NCBI GenBank assembly: GCA_031276615.1
Contig: JAISND010000267.1
Span: 1-11,759 of the forward strand
DNA length: 11,759 bases
DNA from: Treponema sp.
GTDB lineage: Bacteria > Spirochaetota > Spirochaetia > Treponematales > Breznakiellaceae
Direction: 5' to 3'
Part shown: positions 1 through 7,675 of the stretch, piece by piece
Layout: the number at the start of each line of letters is the position of its first letter
Numbering within the stretch: the first letter of the stretch is position 1
The notes under the pieces: model-generated
What the model saw: only the letters and a program-made list of their open reading frames with translations
What the model was told of the DNA's origin: nothing
The model's database searches: none
Made by a program: the position numbers and the translations under genes

Positions 1-1931
1 CAGGGGGTTTCCGAGACAGGTGTACTTATCTGGAACTCGCAGCCGGCCGCGCCGTACCATGTCTGGATGGGGGTGTCGATGCTTATGGTACGGCCGGAGG
101 AGGCGGCGAGGAGGGTAGGCGCCGTGGGTTTCCAGGTACCGTAACCGGAGGTGTCTACCGATAATCCTCCGGCGTTCGGGGCGTATTCAACCGATTCTTC
201 TCCGCAAAGGTTGGCCGCTTTTATGCGGACACGCCAGGCGGCAAGGTCTGACGCCTCGGGGTATCCGTCCGCGGCACGGTCAAATTCGTAGACGAAATCG
301 CTTCCCTGTACCTGAAAAGTCTGCCATGCACCGTCGGCCGCTTTTTTGATTTCCACCCTGATATGCTTTATGCCATTTTTAAGCCCGTCACCCAGGGGGT
401 CCCAGGTGATGTGGATGGTGTCCTTGCCGGCGGCCGCCCTGATGCCGGTCACGTTATCGGGACGGCCGACATCGGCACTCGAGCCGTCCGCCAGTTTGTC
501 GAGACGGTTGTTCGCGACGTTGCCGGCATACTCGGCGCCGGCGGCGAAATCATAGGAAGCGTTTTTATACCTTGACCTGTCAACGGCGGCATCGCCGACG
601 GTTATCCAGGAAGTAGTAAACAGGTCTTTTTCCGCACTAAAAGTTGTTGACAGGGCCAGCGCCGGGGCGATAAAACCGGATATGCCCATATCAATATTTC
701 TGAACGTTCCGGGGGGTATGTATGTTTCGGATGTACCGGTGATTTTGTATTTTTTCCCGGTAAAATATCGGTACAGGATGTCGGACAGTTGTCTCGCGGG
801 CGCGTCGGTATAGATATACTCGGCGGCGAAAGTGTATTCTTCGGTACCGGAACCGGATATGATAGAGGCGTCGGCAGCACGGTACCAGGCATCGGCACGT
901 ATCGACAACTGGTACAGGTTCGCGTCCCCGGTGCCGGCGTTTTTTACCCGGACCGAGGCTTGTCTGGTCATGAACTCGGCGCGGTCGATAGCGATGCCGG
1001 CGTCCCAGTCCTCCGCCACCGCATGGTTTTGGGTATATAACAGCGTTGTCTTTTGTGACCGCCTGAAGTCCGCTTCGCCGTTGTATTTTTTGACGGTTTC
1101 CGCGTAGCCTGAGGCAAAATCCTGATAAACCTGGCCTTCCAGGGACTCTATGGCAGGCGTGGCGTCAAAGGGATAATATACCCCTGGCTGTAACACAACG
1201 GGAGATGGGGACCCATCCGGGTTATAGCCGCCGCCTGAAAAATACACCAGCTCGTTCTTTTTTTCGACGATTGGATTGTAGTGTATTCTGACGGCGGTAT
1301 ACGTTTTATTCTGACGGGTAATGGACGCGCCGGCCAGGATACCGCCCTGGTCCAGCGCCGGCGGGGAAGAAGGGATAGTGGAGTAATCGAAAAGGGCGAG
1401 ATGTCCGGACGCGTCAAAATAAAAGCTGTATCCGTATTGAAAAAGCAGCGCGTCCAAAACCGCCAGGTAAGCAGTGTTTTTGTCGATGATGAAGGCCTGC
1501 ATCGCTGTCTGGGGAAGTGTAGTATCGGAAGAAATGGCGACGCCGCAATCCTGGCACAGTTTTTGTACCACCGCTGCCACGGTGGTATCTATCAGGGCGA
1601 TTTCGCCGGCCGTTTTCTTATTCAGCTTATAGGTATTGTCCTTGACGGTAACATTGATTCTTTTTACCGGCAGGGGAGTGCCATCGTCTTCCCAGCTTAG
1701 ATCCGCGTTACAGACACCGGTAAAAAGAACGGCGTCGTCATTTTTAATTGTCGCGGAAATATCAGAGTGGAGGGCGAGCAGCGCGAAAAGATCCGGTTCG
1801 TATATAATGGCGCATACCGCGGACTGCTCGACGTGTTGCAGGTTTTCATTGCAGACAGATCGGGTAAGGGAAAGATCAGCGGGGACCGTGGAGATGGCGG
1901 CACTTTCGGCCGATAATTCAAGAGTTATCAT
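1..1931 (-). CDS. Phage tail hub/tip protein with FnIII domain, C-terminus beyond the window
   Basis: I translated this frame by hand: it is open from an ATG at 1931-1929 to the left edge, giving 643 codons with no stop. It begins 11 bases after the tape measure stop, with AGGA just before the ATG (GAGAACAGGAC-ATG). The first ~400 residues are beta-rich with no recognisable catalytic motif. They look like the baseplate-hub style proteins that follow tape measure genes, but I infer this mainly from position. Residues ~490-587 look like a fibronectin type III domain, with an ITWDP strand, a KHIRVEIKKA strand and WRVRIKAAN near its end. A second, cut-off domain of similar character starts near residue 600. 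FnIII domains are common in tail tip proteins such as lambda gpJ. The expected role is in the tail tip complex that caps the tube and contacts the cell. The reading frame is certain; the exact role is less so. Confidence 0.82.
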   Translation of the reverse strand, partial: MITLELSAESAAISTVPADLSLTRSVCNENLQHVEQSAVCAIIYEPDLFALLALHSDISATIKNDDAVLFTGVCNADLSWEDDGTPLPVKRINVTVKDNTYKLNKKTAGEIALIDTTVAAVVQKLCQDCGVAISSDTTLPQTAMQAFIIDKNTAYLAVLDALLFQYGYSFYFDASGHLALFDYSTIPSSPPALDQGGILAGASITRQNKTYTAVRIHYNPIVEKKNELVYFSGGGYNPDGSPSPVVLQPGVYYPFDATPAIESLEGQVYQDFASGYAETVKKYNGEADFRRSQKTTLLYTQNHAVAEDWDAGIAIDRAEFMTRQASVRVKNAGTGDANLYQLSIRADAWYRAADASIISGSGTEEYTFAAEYIYTDAPARQLSDILYRYFTGKKYKITGTSETYIPPGTFRNIDMGISGFIAPALALSTTFSAEKDLFTTSWITVGDAAVDRSRYKNASYDFAAGAEYAGNVANNRLDKLADGSSADVGRPDNVTGIRAAAGKDTIHITWDPLGDGLKNGIKHIRVEIKKAADGAWQTFQVQGSDFVYEFDRAADGYPEASDLAAWRVRIKAANLCGEESVEYAPNAGGLSVDTSGYGTWKPTAPTLLAASSGRTISIDTPIQTWYGAAGCEFQISTPVSETP

Positions 1932-1942
1932 GTCCTGTTCTC

Positions 1943-4900
1943 TTACGAAGGAAGCGGCGCGAGGCGGCCGCCGGTGATGCCGCCCGCGATTCCATTGTAT
2001 ATTTCCGCCACGAGGTCGTCTTTCTTGATGACGCTTCCTTCGACGTTTACCGTCACGTGTATGACGGTTCCCCCGCCGTTTTCGGAAGTTGCCGTTCCGC
2101 CGCCCCCAATCAGGGCATAATCACCGCGCCGGATCCCCTCGTTAAAGGTACGGGGAATAATGCCTTCTCCCTGATGCACCACGGCCGTCATATTTCGGGG
2201 TACATAGGGGGTACCGGTATCAAAGCCGAAAAGTCCTTTCATGGCGCCGTAAAGGCCCCCGGTTATCAGATTGAGCCCGGCATCCGCCCAGTTTCCCTGT
2301 ACCGCGTCGGCTATCGCCGAAACGGTCCCCGTGGTCATCGGGTCAAGCGCGTTGGCGACGATTATCCCAACGGCCGCCGGGCCTTCCTTCTTGACGTTAT
2401 CCACCAGTTTCCTCTGATCTTCGGTAAGTACCGCGTCGGTATTTTTTTCTATGTCCTCGAGGATTTTTTTCATTTCTTCGTTGATAGTAATCAGCTCTTC
2501 ATTGGCGGTTTTCGCGTAAGCCTCGGCCCCGGCGGTATATTCGGCGCGGCTTATTAGTCCCAGTTCGTATTGGGCGCGCAGGGAATCTATCTGGGCGGAC
2601 AACTCGTCCCGCACACGTTCTTTTTGCCGTTCGTACAGGGCGGTAATGCGTTCTTTCTGCTTTTCCATTTCCCGGGCCATCTCTTCGGCCTCTTCCCCGA
2701 TCTTTTCCAGATATTCCAGTTTTTCGATCTCCACAAAGGGGATTTGGTTTAACGCGTCGATAATGCCGTTCATGACACCGATTATAACATTGCCCAGTGG
2801 ATATATGACGTTGTTGTAAAGCCATTCGAACGCCTGTCCGAGCATTCTTAAAGGTTCCAATACCACCCTGGAGACGAGACGGTTAAAAGAGGTCGCTATA
2901 ACACCCAGGCCGGCAAAGACAGAGGCGACGCCGCCCACGATCTCGCCGACTTCCTCAAGGGGATCGGAGAATTCGGCCAGGGCCCGGTTTATCATGGGGC
3001 CGACTTTTTCAAATGCTTTGTTGACAATGGTATTGGCCCAGTTTACAGTTTTTTTTGCGTTTTCCAGTTCCATGGTGGCGTCAACGAGAGCTTTCAACAG
3101 GGCGAGCCATGCGCCCGCGGCGACGGAGGCGCCCCCTGCCGCGTTCTGCATAGCGCCGCCGGCTGCCTGGGCGCCCTGTGAGGCTCCCTGCATAGCGGCG
3201 CCGAATTTACTGAACAGTTCACCCAACTGGGTGCCGCTCGACTGCGACATGAATTCCGCCGCGATAAATTGCGCGCTGCCACCTTTCCCGTTTTCCACCC
3301 GGCGGCGGGCCTGTTCCCGCCGGTACTCCCATTCCTTTTTGAAGTTTTCCATTTGGAGACTGTGGACTTCCATAACAGCGTCCCGTTCGGCATTCCGTGC
3401 GCGTTCCGCCTCCTTGATCCGGGTGTCGGTTATCTGTTTGTCGAACGATTCTTCTGTGTCCGCACGCATGGCGGCGTACCGTTCGCGGATGGCCAGTATC
3501 TCCGCCTCCGAACCCGCCGCGGCGATGACGCGCTGCGCCTCAAGGGTGTTAATTTTTTCTAGTTCAGCCGCTTTTTCATATTCGAGGTTATCGACCTGGG
3601 TTTCACTTAGATCTCGCAGGCGTTTTTCTTCCTCCCGCCGCAGCGCTTCCGCTATTTCGGTGCGCTTTGCGGCGTAGACAGACTCGATCTCTTTTATGTA
3701 GCGGGCATTTAATGGGCCAATTCCATTTATCTCTGCTTCATTTTTCCGTATTTGCAATTCAACATTAATGGTGGCAAAAGGATCAATAGATTGTTCCGCC
3801 TGAAACTTTTCGTACTCCTTCGCCCAGGACTCTTTCCATTTTGTGGCTTTGTCGTCAAGGGCCCGTTTGGCGTCGTCGGCGGTTTCCGTCAGCTTTTTCA
3901 GATCCTCGGTAAGCAGCCGGATAATCTGATTGAGCTGGGTTTTTTCGGTGTCCGTTGCCCCCAGGTCGGCCAGGAACCGTTTCGCCGTCGCGAGTTGTTC
4001 GTTTATCTTTTGTATCTTCCCCGCCTGTGTATCGCCGAACATGGCGTTGATCCAGTCGGCGCGGCGATCGTCCAGGAGCTTGTAGAGGCCGTCAAGTTGC
4101 TTCGTTTCCCGCTGAAAATCCTCAGGGGAAATGATCCGGAAGGGCTTCGCCCGAAACGCTTCCGTTTGGGCGATGGCGTTCCTAATTTCCTCGTCGGTTT
4201 TGTTTTGCATGGACTGGATATACTGGTCAACGGCTTCGGCCGATTTTTCCAGGGCCTCTTTCTGTTCCACCTGTTTCAGGGCAAGTTCTCCGGCCGCTTC
4301 CGCCGCCTTTTGCTGGGACGCGGCATAGGCGACGGCGGCCACGGTTGCGGCGCCGGCCGCCACGATACCGGCGAGGAGCAGCGGGTTACCGACGGCCATG
4401 GCGGCGTTGAGCCCCGTCTGGGCCGCGTATTGCAGCCAGGTTTTTACGGTGAGGACGGTTTGTTTTACCGCCAGAACCGTCAAATAACCGGTCAGCGCCA
4501 CGACCGCCCCGGCCAGGATGCCCTTGGCCAGAGGGCTGTCGTTGATGGCGTTGGTGAGCGCCGTCAGGATACCGACCACCGCTACCGCCGCGGGCAGCAG
4601 CATATCCCCGAAGGACGCCGCCAGGGAAGAAACCGATTCCCGGAGCCCTTCCTGCATGGCCGCCAGACTCTTTGAGCTCAGTTCCATGCCCCCGAAGTAC
4701 CGGCCCCCCTCTGCGGTCAGCCGTTCCAGGGCGGTGCTAAAATCCTCAAAACTGACTTTTCCCTGGCTGACCATATCGATCACTTCATTCTTAGTGGCGC
4801 CAAAACCTTGGCCCAGTTCATCCAGAATGGGTATCCCCTGATCGATGTAGGTGTTGAGGGTTTCCATGTCCACCCTGCCCTTGGCGGCTCCTTTGGAAAA

Positions 4901-5632
4901 GGCGTTGACGTAACTGCTGAACCGCTGCGCGTTCCCTTGGGAAAGGTCGCCGAACCGGGTGAGGTGCTCGTTGATTTGGCTGAGGGGCACATCGGCGGAC
5001 AACAGGACCTTTGCCGCCTGCTGGGTGGTTTCCAGGTTAAAGGGGGTTTTATCGTTGAACGCTTTAAGCCGGTTAAAGAGGCCGGCGCCGGCTTCCATGT
5101 CCCCCAGGAGGATCCCCAGTTCGTTGCGGGCGGTTTGGAAAGCGTCCGCCTGGGCAAGGGCGAAGGCGCCCAGGTTCTTTGCTATGTCCAGCCCTTTGAG
5201 CAGGACGGCAACGGACGCGGTTTGTCTGATGGCGCCGGACAGCCGGTTGAACGCATCAACCCCACCGCCGGTTTCCTGTTCCGTCCGGGAGATTTCCCCC
5301 GAGAGGTTCTGGTACTGTTTGACAAGGTTTTGTATTTCCTTCGATTCGGGTCTCAAACCCCCGTCGACCAGGGCGGTGATTCCCTGCCGGAGCGCCGCCT
5401 GCTGCTGTTTGAGGGTATTCAGGGAACCACCGAAAAGGTTTGCCTGGGTCGCGGCGGTTTTGACGGCTGCGTCCATCTTTTTTACTTCCGCGGCCAGGGA
5501 CCGGGTTTCGGGCGCCAATGCCTTTGCTTCCGCGGCAAGCTCTTTTATGGATGTAGACATGCCCCGGACATTTTCCTGAGCTTCGGCTACAAGGGCCTTT
5601 ATGCGTATCTCAAGGGTGTTTTTGTCCGCCAC
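1943..5632 (-). CDS. Tail tape measure protein
   Basis: This 1229-residue protein sets tail length and sits inside the tail tube. Residues ~140-345 match the conserved N-terminal tape-measure domain (TIGR02675 type), with the TPFNLETTQQAAKVLL and QGIPILDELG stretches typical of it. Hydrophobic segments lie at ~346-362, 371-389 and 416-438. From ~440 to ~780 it is charged and heptad-like, probably coiled coil. A second hydrophobic block and another helical stretch follow. Near residue 1140 is the GTPYVP...VHQGEGIIP motif often found near the C-terminus of these proteins. The start codon is GTG (5632-5630) and overlaps the upstream ORF by 23 bases. Only weak purine-rich sequence precedes it, so translation may depend on coupling. 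At the usual ~1.5 angstrom per residue, a tail of roughly 180 nm is expected (inference). Confidence 0.95.
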   Translation of the reverse strand: MADKNTLEIRIKALVAEAQENVRGMSTSIKELAAEAKALAPETRSLAAEVKKMDAAVKTAATQANLFGGSLNTLKQQQAALRQGITALVDGGLRPESKEIQNLVKQYQNLSGEISRTEQETGGGVDAFNRLSGAIRQTASVAVLLKGLDIAKNLGAFALAQADAFQTARNELGILLGDMEAGAGLFNRLKAFNDKTPFNLETTQQAAKVLLSADVPLSQINEHLTRFGDLSQGNAQRFSSYVNAFSKGAAKGRVDMETLNTYIDQGIPILDELGQGFGATKNEVIDMVSQGKVSFEDFSTALERLTAEGGRYFGGMELSSKSLAAMQEGLRESVSSLAASFGDMLLPAAVAVVGILTALTNAINDSPLAKGILAGAVVALTGYLTVLAVKQTVLTVKTWLQYAAQTGLNAAMAVGNPLLLAGIVAAGAATVAAVAYAASQQKAAEAAGELALKQVEQKEALEKSAEAVDQYIQSMQNKTDEEIRNAIAQTEAFRAKPFRIISPEDFQRETKQLDGLYKLLDDRRADWINAMFGDTQAGKIQKINEQLATAKRFLADLGATDTEKTQLNQIIRLLTEDLKKLTETADDAKRALDDKATKWKESWAKEYEKFQAEQSIDPFATINVELQIRKNEAEINGIGPLNARYIKEIESVYAAKRTEIAEALRREEEKRLRDLSETQVDNLEYEKAAELEKINTLEAQRVIAAAGSEAEILAIRERYAAMRADTEESFDKQITDTRIKEAERARNAERDAVMEVHSLQMENFKKEWEYRREQARRRVENGKGGSAQFIAAEFMSQSSGTQLGELFSKFGAAMQGASQGAQAAGGAMQNAAGGASVAAGAWLALLKALVDATMELENAKKTVNWANTIVNKAFEKVGPMINRALAEFSDPLEEVGEIVGGVASVFAGLGVIATSFNRLVSRVVLEPLRMLGQAFEWLYNNVIYPLGNVIIGVMNGIIDALNQIPFVEIEKLEYLEKIGEEAEEMAREMEKQKERITALYERQKERVRDELSAQIDSLRAQYELGLISRAEYTAGAEAYAKTANEELITINEEMKKILEDIEKNTDAVLTEDQRKLVDNVKKEGPAAVGIIVANALDPMTTGTVSAIADAVQGNWADAGLNLITGGLYGAMKGLFGFDTGTPYVPRNMTAVVHQGEGIIPRTFNEGIRRGDYALIGGGGTATSENGGGTVIHVTVNVEGSVIKKDDLVAEIYNGIAGGITGGRLAPLPS

Positions 5633-5939
5633 GTCTTTTTTCGTACTCCCGGTATTCCCAGCGCCGCTGTTCCGCCTTAAGCGTCCTTAAAATTACAAAA
5701 ATCTCCCAGGGCCATTCCGCCCAGCCTCCGTCGAAAGGCGCCCCTAAAAGTTCCGTGTTACCATACAACTCCATCGCTTCCCAGAAAAAATCGTTGACAT
5801 ACTTTCCGACCTCCCCGATGGGTACCTGTATTTCCCGGCCCTGTTCGTCGGCGACGCCGGTTGCCACCGGCAGCCACTCCCGCCCTTTCCGCACCTTCGC
5901 GGCGTGCTTACCGGCCCGGTACAGCCGGTAAGCGATCAT
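5610..5939 (-). CDS. Tail assembly chaperone, T-like C-terminal part (frameshift ORF)
   Basis: This 109-codon frame begins at an ATG overlapping the TGA of the preceding ORF (TGATG) and ends 23 bases inside the tape measure gene. No Shine-Dalgarno precedes the ATG; the upstream bases are CCCTGAAAAAAACTG. It is therefore probably read as the -1 frameshift extension of the upstream chaperone rather than alone. The C-terminal part is Trp-rich and highly charged, with WPWEIFVILRTLKAEQRRW followed by a basic helix, as in T-type extensions that bind the tape measure protein. By analogy with lambda gpGT, it would recruit the tape measure and tail tube subunits before tube polymerisation. I see no sequence motif beyond position, size and frameshift layout. 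Confidence 0.85.
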   Translation of the reverse strand: MIAYRLYRAGKHAAKVRKGREWLPVATGVADEQGREIQVPIGEVGKYVNDFFWEAMELYGNTELLGAPFDGGWAEWPWEIFVILRTLKAEQRRWEYREYEKRRGGQKHP

Positions 5940-6322
5940 CAGTTTTTTTCAGGGGACTCTTTTTTGAATTCGTCCTGAAAATGACTCCCGATTTCCTCGA
6001 CCAGGCCGTAGAGTTCCACCGGAGCGGCAAGGAGATCCTCGGCGGAGATCACCTGTTTTCCGTCAATCTTGAGGTTTGTGATAACCGGCTTTATCTTGCG
6101 GATAGCCGCCTCTTTGTCGAACAGCGACATTTCCCCGGACCCGCCGGTAGGATTGCCGTCTTTATCGTACTCAAACCTGATGGTATTTCTTCCTATGATC
6201 TGCTTACGAAGGCTGATGTTCAGGGCGGGATAGGTTACAACGATCTGTTCGTCTTCCGGCAGTTTCTTATTGCCGTTCCATTCGGGGACAAAGGTCCGGG
6301 TTTTGCTTACTGTAATTTCCAT
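5610..6322 (-). CDS. G-T fusion chaperone made by -1 ribosomal frameshifting
   Basis: A -1 slip on A AAA AAC (5948-5942) makes the ribosome miss the TGA at 5941-5939. It would read CTG ATG ATC and continue in the frame ending at 5610. The product would be 127 residues of the G-like part, one Leu, then 109 residues of the T-like part, 237 in all. In lambda and many other siphoviruses the minor fusion product is essential for tail assembly, and its ratio to the short form matters. The frame arithmetic was checked base by base. Actual frameshifting is inferred, not shown. Confidence 0.8.
5906..5948 (-). promoter_or_regulatory. Programmed -1 frameshift signal: slippery heptamer plus stem-loop
   Basis: The heptamer A AAA AAC at 5948-5942 is in the zero frame and directly abuts the TGA stop. 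After an 8-base spacer (TGATGATC) comes a perfect 10-bp stem: GCTTACCGGC (5933-5924) pairs with GCCGGTAAGC (5915-5906) across an 8-base loop. Order, frame and spacing are those of known stimulatory frameshift elements. A AAA AAC is known to be less slippery than A AAA AAG in E. coli, so efficiency is uncertain. Confidence 0.85.
5939..6322 (-). CDS. Tail assembly chaperone, G-like
   Basis: This 127-residue acidic protein is encoded between the tail tube and tape measure genes, the standard place for the G-type tail assembly chaperone. The ATG at 6322 has a strong AAGGAG six bases upstream, overlapping the TAA of the tail tube gene (TAAGGAG). The C-terminal half has the helical character of this family (VISAEDLLAAPVELYGLVEE). 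The last three sense codons are GAA AAA AAC, immediately followed by TGA, and these form the slippery site. The chaperone is known in lambda to coat or escort the tape measure and is absent from the finished virion. Identification rests on position, size, the frameshift signal and general resemblance. Confidence 0.88.
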   Translation of the reverse strand: MEITVSKTRTFVPEWNGNKKLPEDEQIVVTYPALNISLRKQIIGRNTIRFEYDKDGNPTGGSGEMSLFDKEAAIRKIKPVITNLKIDGKQVISAEDLLAAPVELYGLVEEIGSHFQDEFKKESPEKN

Positions 6323-6332
6323 GAAAAACTCC

Positions 6333-7034
6333 TTACGCGGTGGCGACTATGTCGATAGAATACAACACCGGATCCTGCCCGGTGAGCCTGAACGAAAGAT
6401 CCTGAGACTGGGCGCTTCCCAGGGAACCGCCGACTCCGGAACCGGAGGTGACGATCTGCGCGAACAGGAACAGGGCGGTTTCCCCGGGGAGGTCCGTATA
6501 CCGGATATACCCGATGAAATAAATCGGAAGTCCGTCGGGGTTGCTGACCGTGACGGTACCGCTCGCGTCTTTCCGGACGAGCCGGAAGGTACGTCCCAGG
6601 GTTCCGTCCGGCTCATCGGATATACCTATTGTCGTGATGGTATTGATGGTACCCTGAAAATCCTTTTTCCCCATGCGGTACTTTTTCCATTCGCTGCCCA
6701 AGCGGGTCACGTCAATTTCATCCTGGGATACCGAGGCGGACCAGCCCGAGGCGTCCGCCTGGAGGGTTAGATTAAGAAGCTTTACCTTATCGCCGGCCTG
6801 CAGGATTTCCGATCCGCTTAGAGGGATGGCTTCGCCCACCCGGATACCCGCAGGGAAGAAACTCGGTGACCCGATAGCCGTAATAAGATAAATCCCCTTT
6901 CCGGCGGTCGTGCCCGTGGGGGAACTGGCAAGCGCGCTGAGGGCGGCGGTTCCATCGCCGGTAAATTCGGCGCCGGTCTCCGCGGTAAATATCTGGCAGT
7001 CGTCGCCGATCAATTCATAGTTTTTTCGCGGCAT
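6333..7034 (-). CDS. Major tail tube protein
   Basis: This 233-residue protein lies between the tail terminator region and the chaperone pair, where lambda-like phages carry the tail tube subunit. Residues ~101-130 hold the pattern seen in many tube proteins: an S-Q-D-E-I-D-V-T-R-L segment, then WKKYRMGKKDFQGTI, which matches the usual 'EIDVT...f..G..d..Gt' strand-turn-strand. The rest is beta-rich with Gly/Ser/Thr turns, as expected for a ring-forming tube fold. The ATG at 7034 is preceded by AAGGAG with 8-base spacing, overlapping the TAA of the small gene upstream. It polymerises around the tape measure to form the tail lumen. Family assignment is by pattern and context. Confidence 0.85.
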   Translation of the reverse strand: MPRKNYELIGDDCQIFTAETGAEFTGDGTAALSALASSPTGTTAGKGIYLITAIGSPSFFPAGIRVGEAIPLSGSEILQAGDKVKLLNLTLQADASGWSASVSQDEIDVTRLGSEWKKYRMGKKDFQGTINTITTIGISDEPDGTLGRTFRLVRKDASGTVTVSNPDGLPIYFIGYIRYTDLPGETALFLFAQIVTSGSGVGGSLGSAQSQDLSFRLTGQDPVLYSIDIVATA

Positions 7035-7046
7035 AGATTACGCTCC

Positions 7047-7205
7047 TTATTTTGCCGGTTTGCCCGGCGTTTTGTTGTTGTCCGCTCCGGCGTTTGTTTC
7101 CGGCGCGGCCGCTGTTTCTTTCGCCTTCCCCGCTTCCGCGGCCGGCGCGTTTTCGGCACGGTAGGTTTTTCCCTCCCGCGTTTCGTATCTGGTTACATAG
7201 GTCAT
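7047..7205 (-). CDS. Small 52-residue Ala/Lys/Glu-rich protein
   Basis: This short gene starts at ATG 7205-7203 and stops at TAA 7049-7047. The ATG overlaps the upstream stop as ATGA and has a strong AAGGAG 7 bases before it. Its own stop merges with the next gene's ribosome binding site (TAAGGAG). This tight packing on both sides is the best evidence that it is real. The product starts MTYVTRYETREGKTYRAENA, then becomes a low-complexity Ala/Glu/Lys/Asn/Pro tail that is probably disordered. It has no membrane segment or known motif. Small ORFs at this position, before the tube gene, occur in many siphophages, some as minor tail or completion factors. Function unknown. Confidence 0.75.
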   Translation of the reverse strand: MTYVTRYETREGKTYRAENAPAAEAGKAKETAAAPETNAGADNNKTPGKPAK

Positions 7206-7675
7206 ACCCAAACTCCTTCCGGTATGGTAATGGTGACGATCCGGTCGTCTTGGATTTCCTGGACTTCCGTCGAATCGGGGCTGTCAAAGAAACTGTCCTC
7301 CCCGCTGACGGTCTGGATGATCCGGGTGTCCGGTATGGCGGCGGCGGCTCCTTCCGCCGGTCCCGCCTCAAGGCGCAGGCCCGGTGAAGCCAGATACCGG
7401 TCCAGGGCTTCAATGGCGTCCAGGGCCTGTTCCATGCCGGTCATGCTTTCGGCGGTTCCGGCCACGGACACCCGGATGCGGAGTGTGCGGGCGGCGCGGG
7501 ACGAAGGGGGCACGGCCCGGATGAAGGACTTGAGGAGGCTCACCTTGATCACCATACCCTTCTCGTCCACCGATGAAGGGGTTATCACTACCTTGGTGTG
7601 GAACTGTTCCGACACGACGTGCCGTTCAAGCTGGGCGGCGAAGGCCAGGAGCGCATTAAAACTGTTTAAGCTCAA
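7202..7675 (-). CDS. Probable tail terminator / tail completion protein
   Basis: This is a 157-residue protein starting at TTG (7675-7673). That start is supported by a strong GAGGAGGT (7688-7681) five bases upstream, which lies inside the last codons of the preceding gene; the two genes overlap by 20 bases. The middle (LRIRVSVAGTAESMTGMEQALDAIEALDRYL) alternates a beta strand with a helix, as in small alpha/beta tail terminators (lambda gpU, Mu gp37-like). Its place between the gpG-like protein and the tube gene fits that job, which is to cap the tube when it reaches full length and provide the surface for head joining. Assignment is mainly by position and secondary structure, so other completion roles are possible. 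Confidence 0.75.
   Translation of the reverse strand: MSLNSFNALLAFAAQLERHVVSEQFHTKVVITPSSVDEKGMVIKVSLLKSFIRAVPPSSRAARTLRIRVSVAGTAESMTGMEQALDAIEALDRYLASPGLRLEAGPAEGAAAAIPDTRIIQTVSGEDSFFDSPDSTEVQEIQDDRIVTITIPEGVWV

Noticed and set aside
602..898. Alternative minus-strand frame inside the tail hub gene
   Set aside because: The neighbouring minus-strand frame is open for the full 1931 bases and encodes the FnIII-containing protein. This one is a Pro-rich shadow.
2994..3677. Plus-strand frame rich in Ser, Ala and Arg
   Set aside because: Its composition is that of an antisense shadow of Ala/Glu-rich coiled-coil codons.
3752..4675. Long plus-strand open frame (307 codons) opposite the tape measure gene
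   Set aside because: It is antisense to a clearly coding tape measure gene, has no domain pattern, and is explained by GC-rich codon bias leaving stops rare on the opposite strand.
4808..5680. Plus-strand open frame of 290 codons
   Set aside because: It is antisense to the conserved N-terminal domain of the tape measure gene and shows no recognisable protein features.
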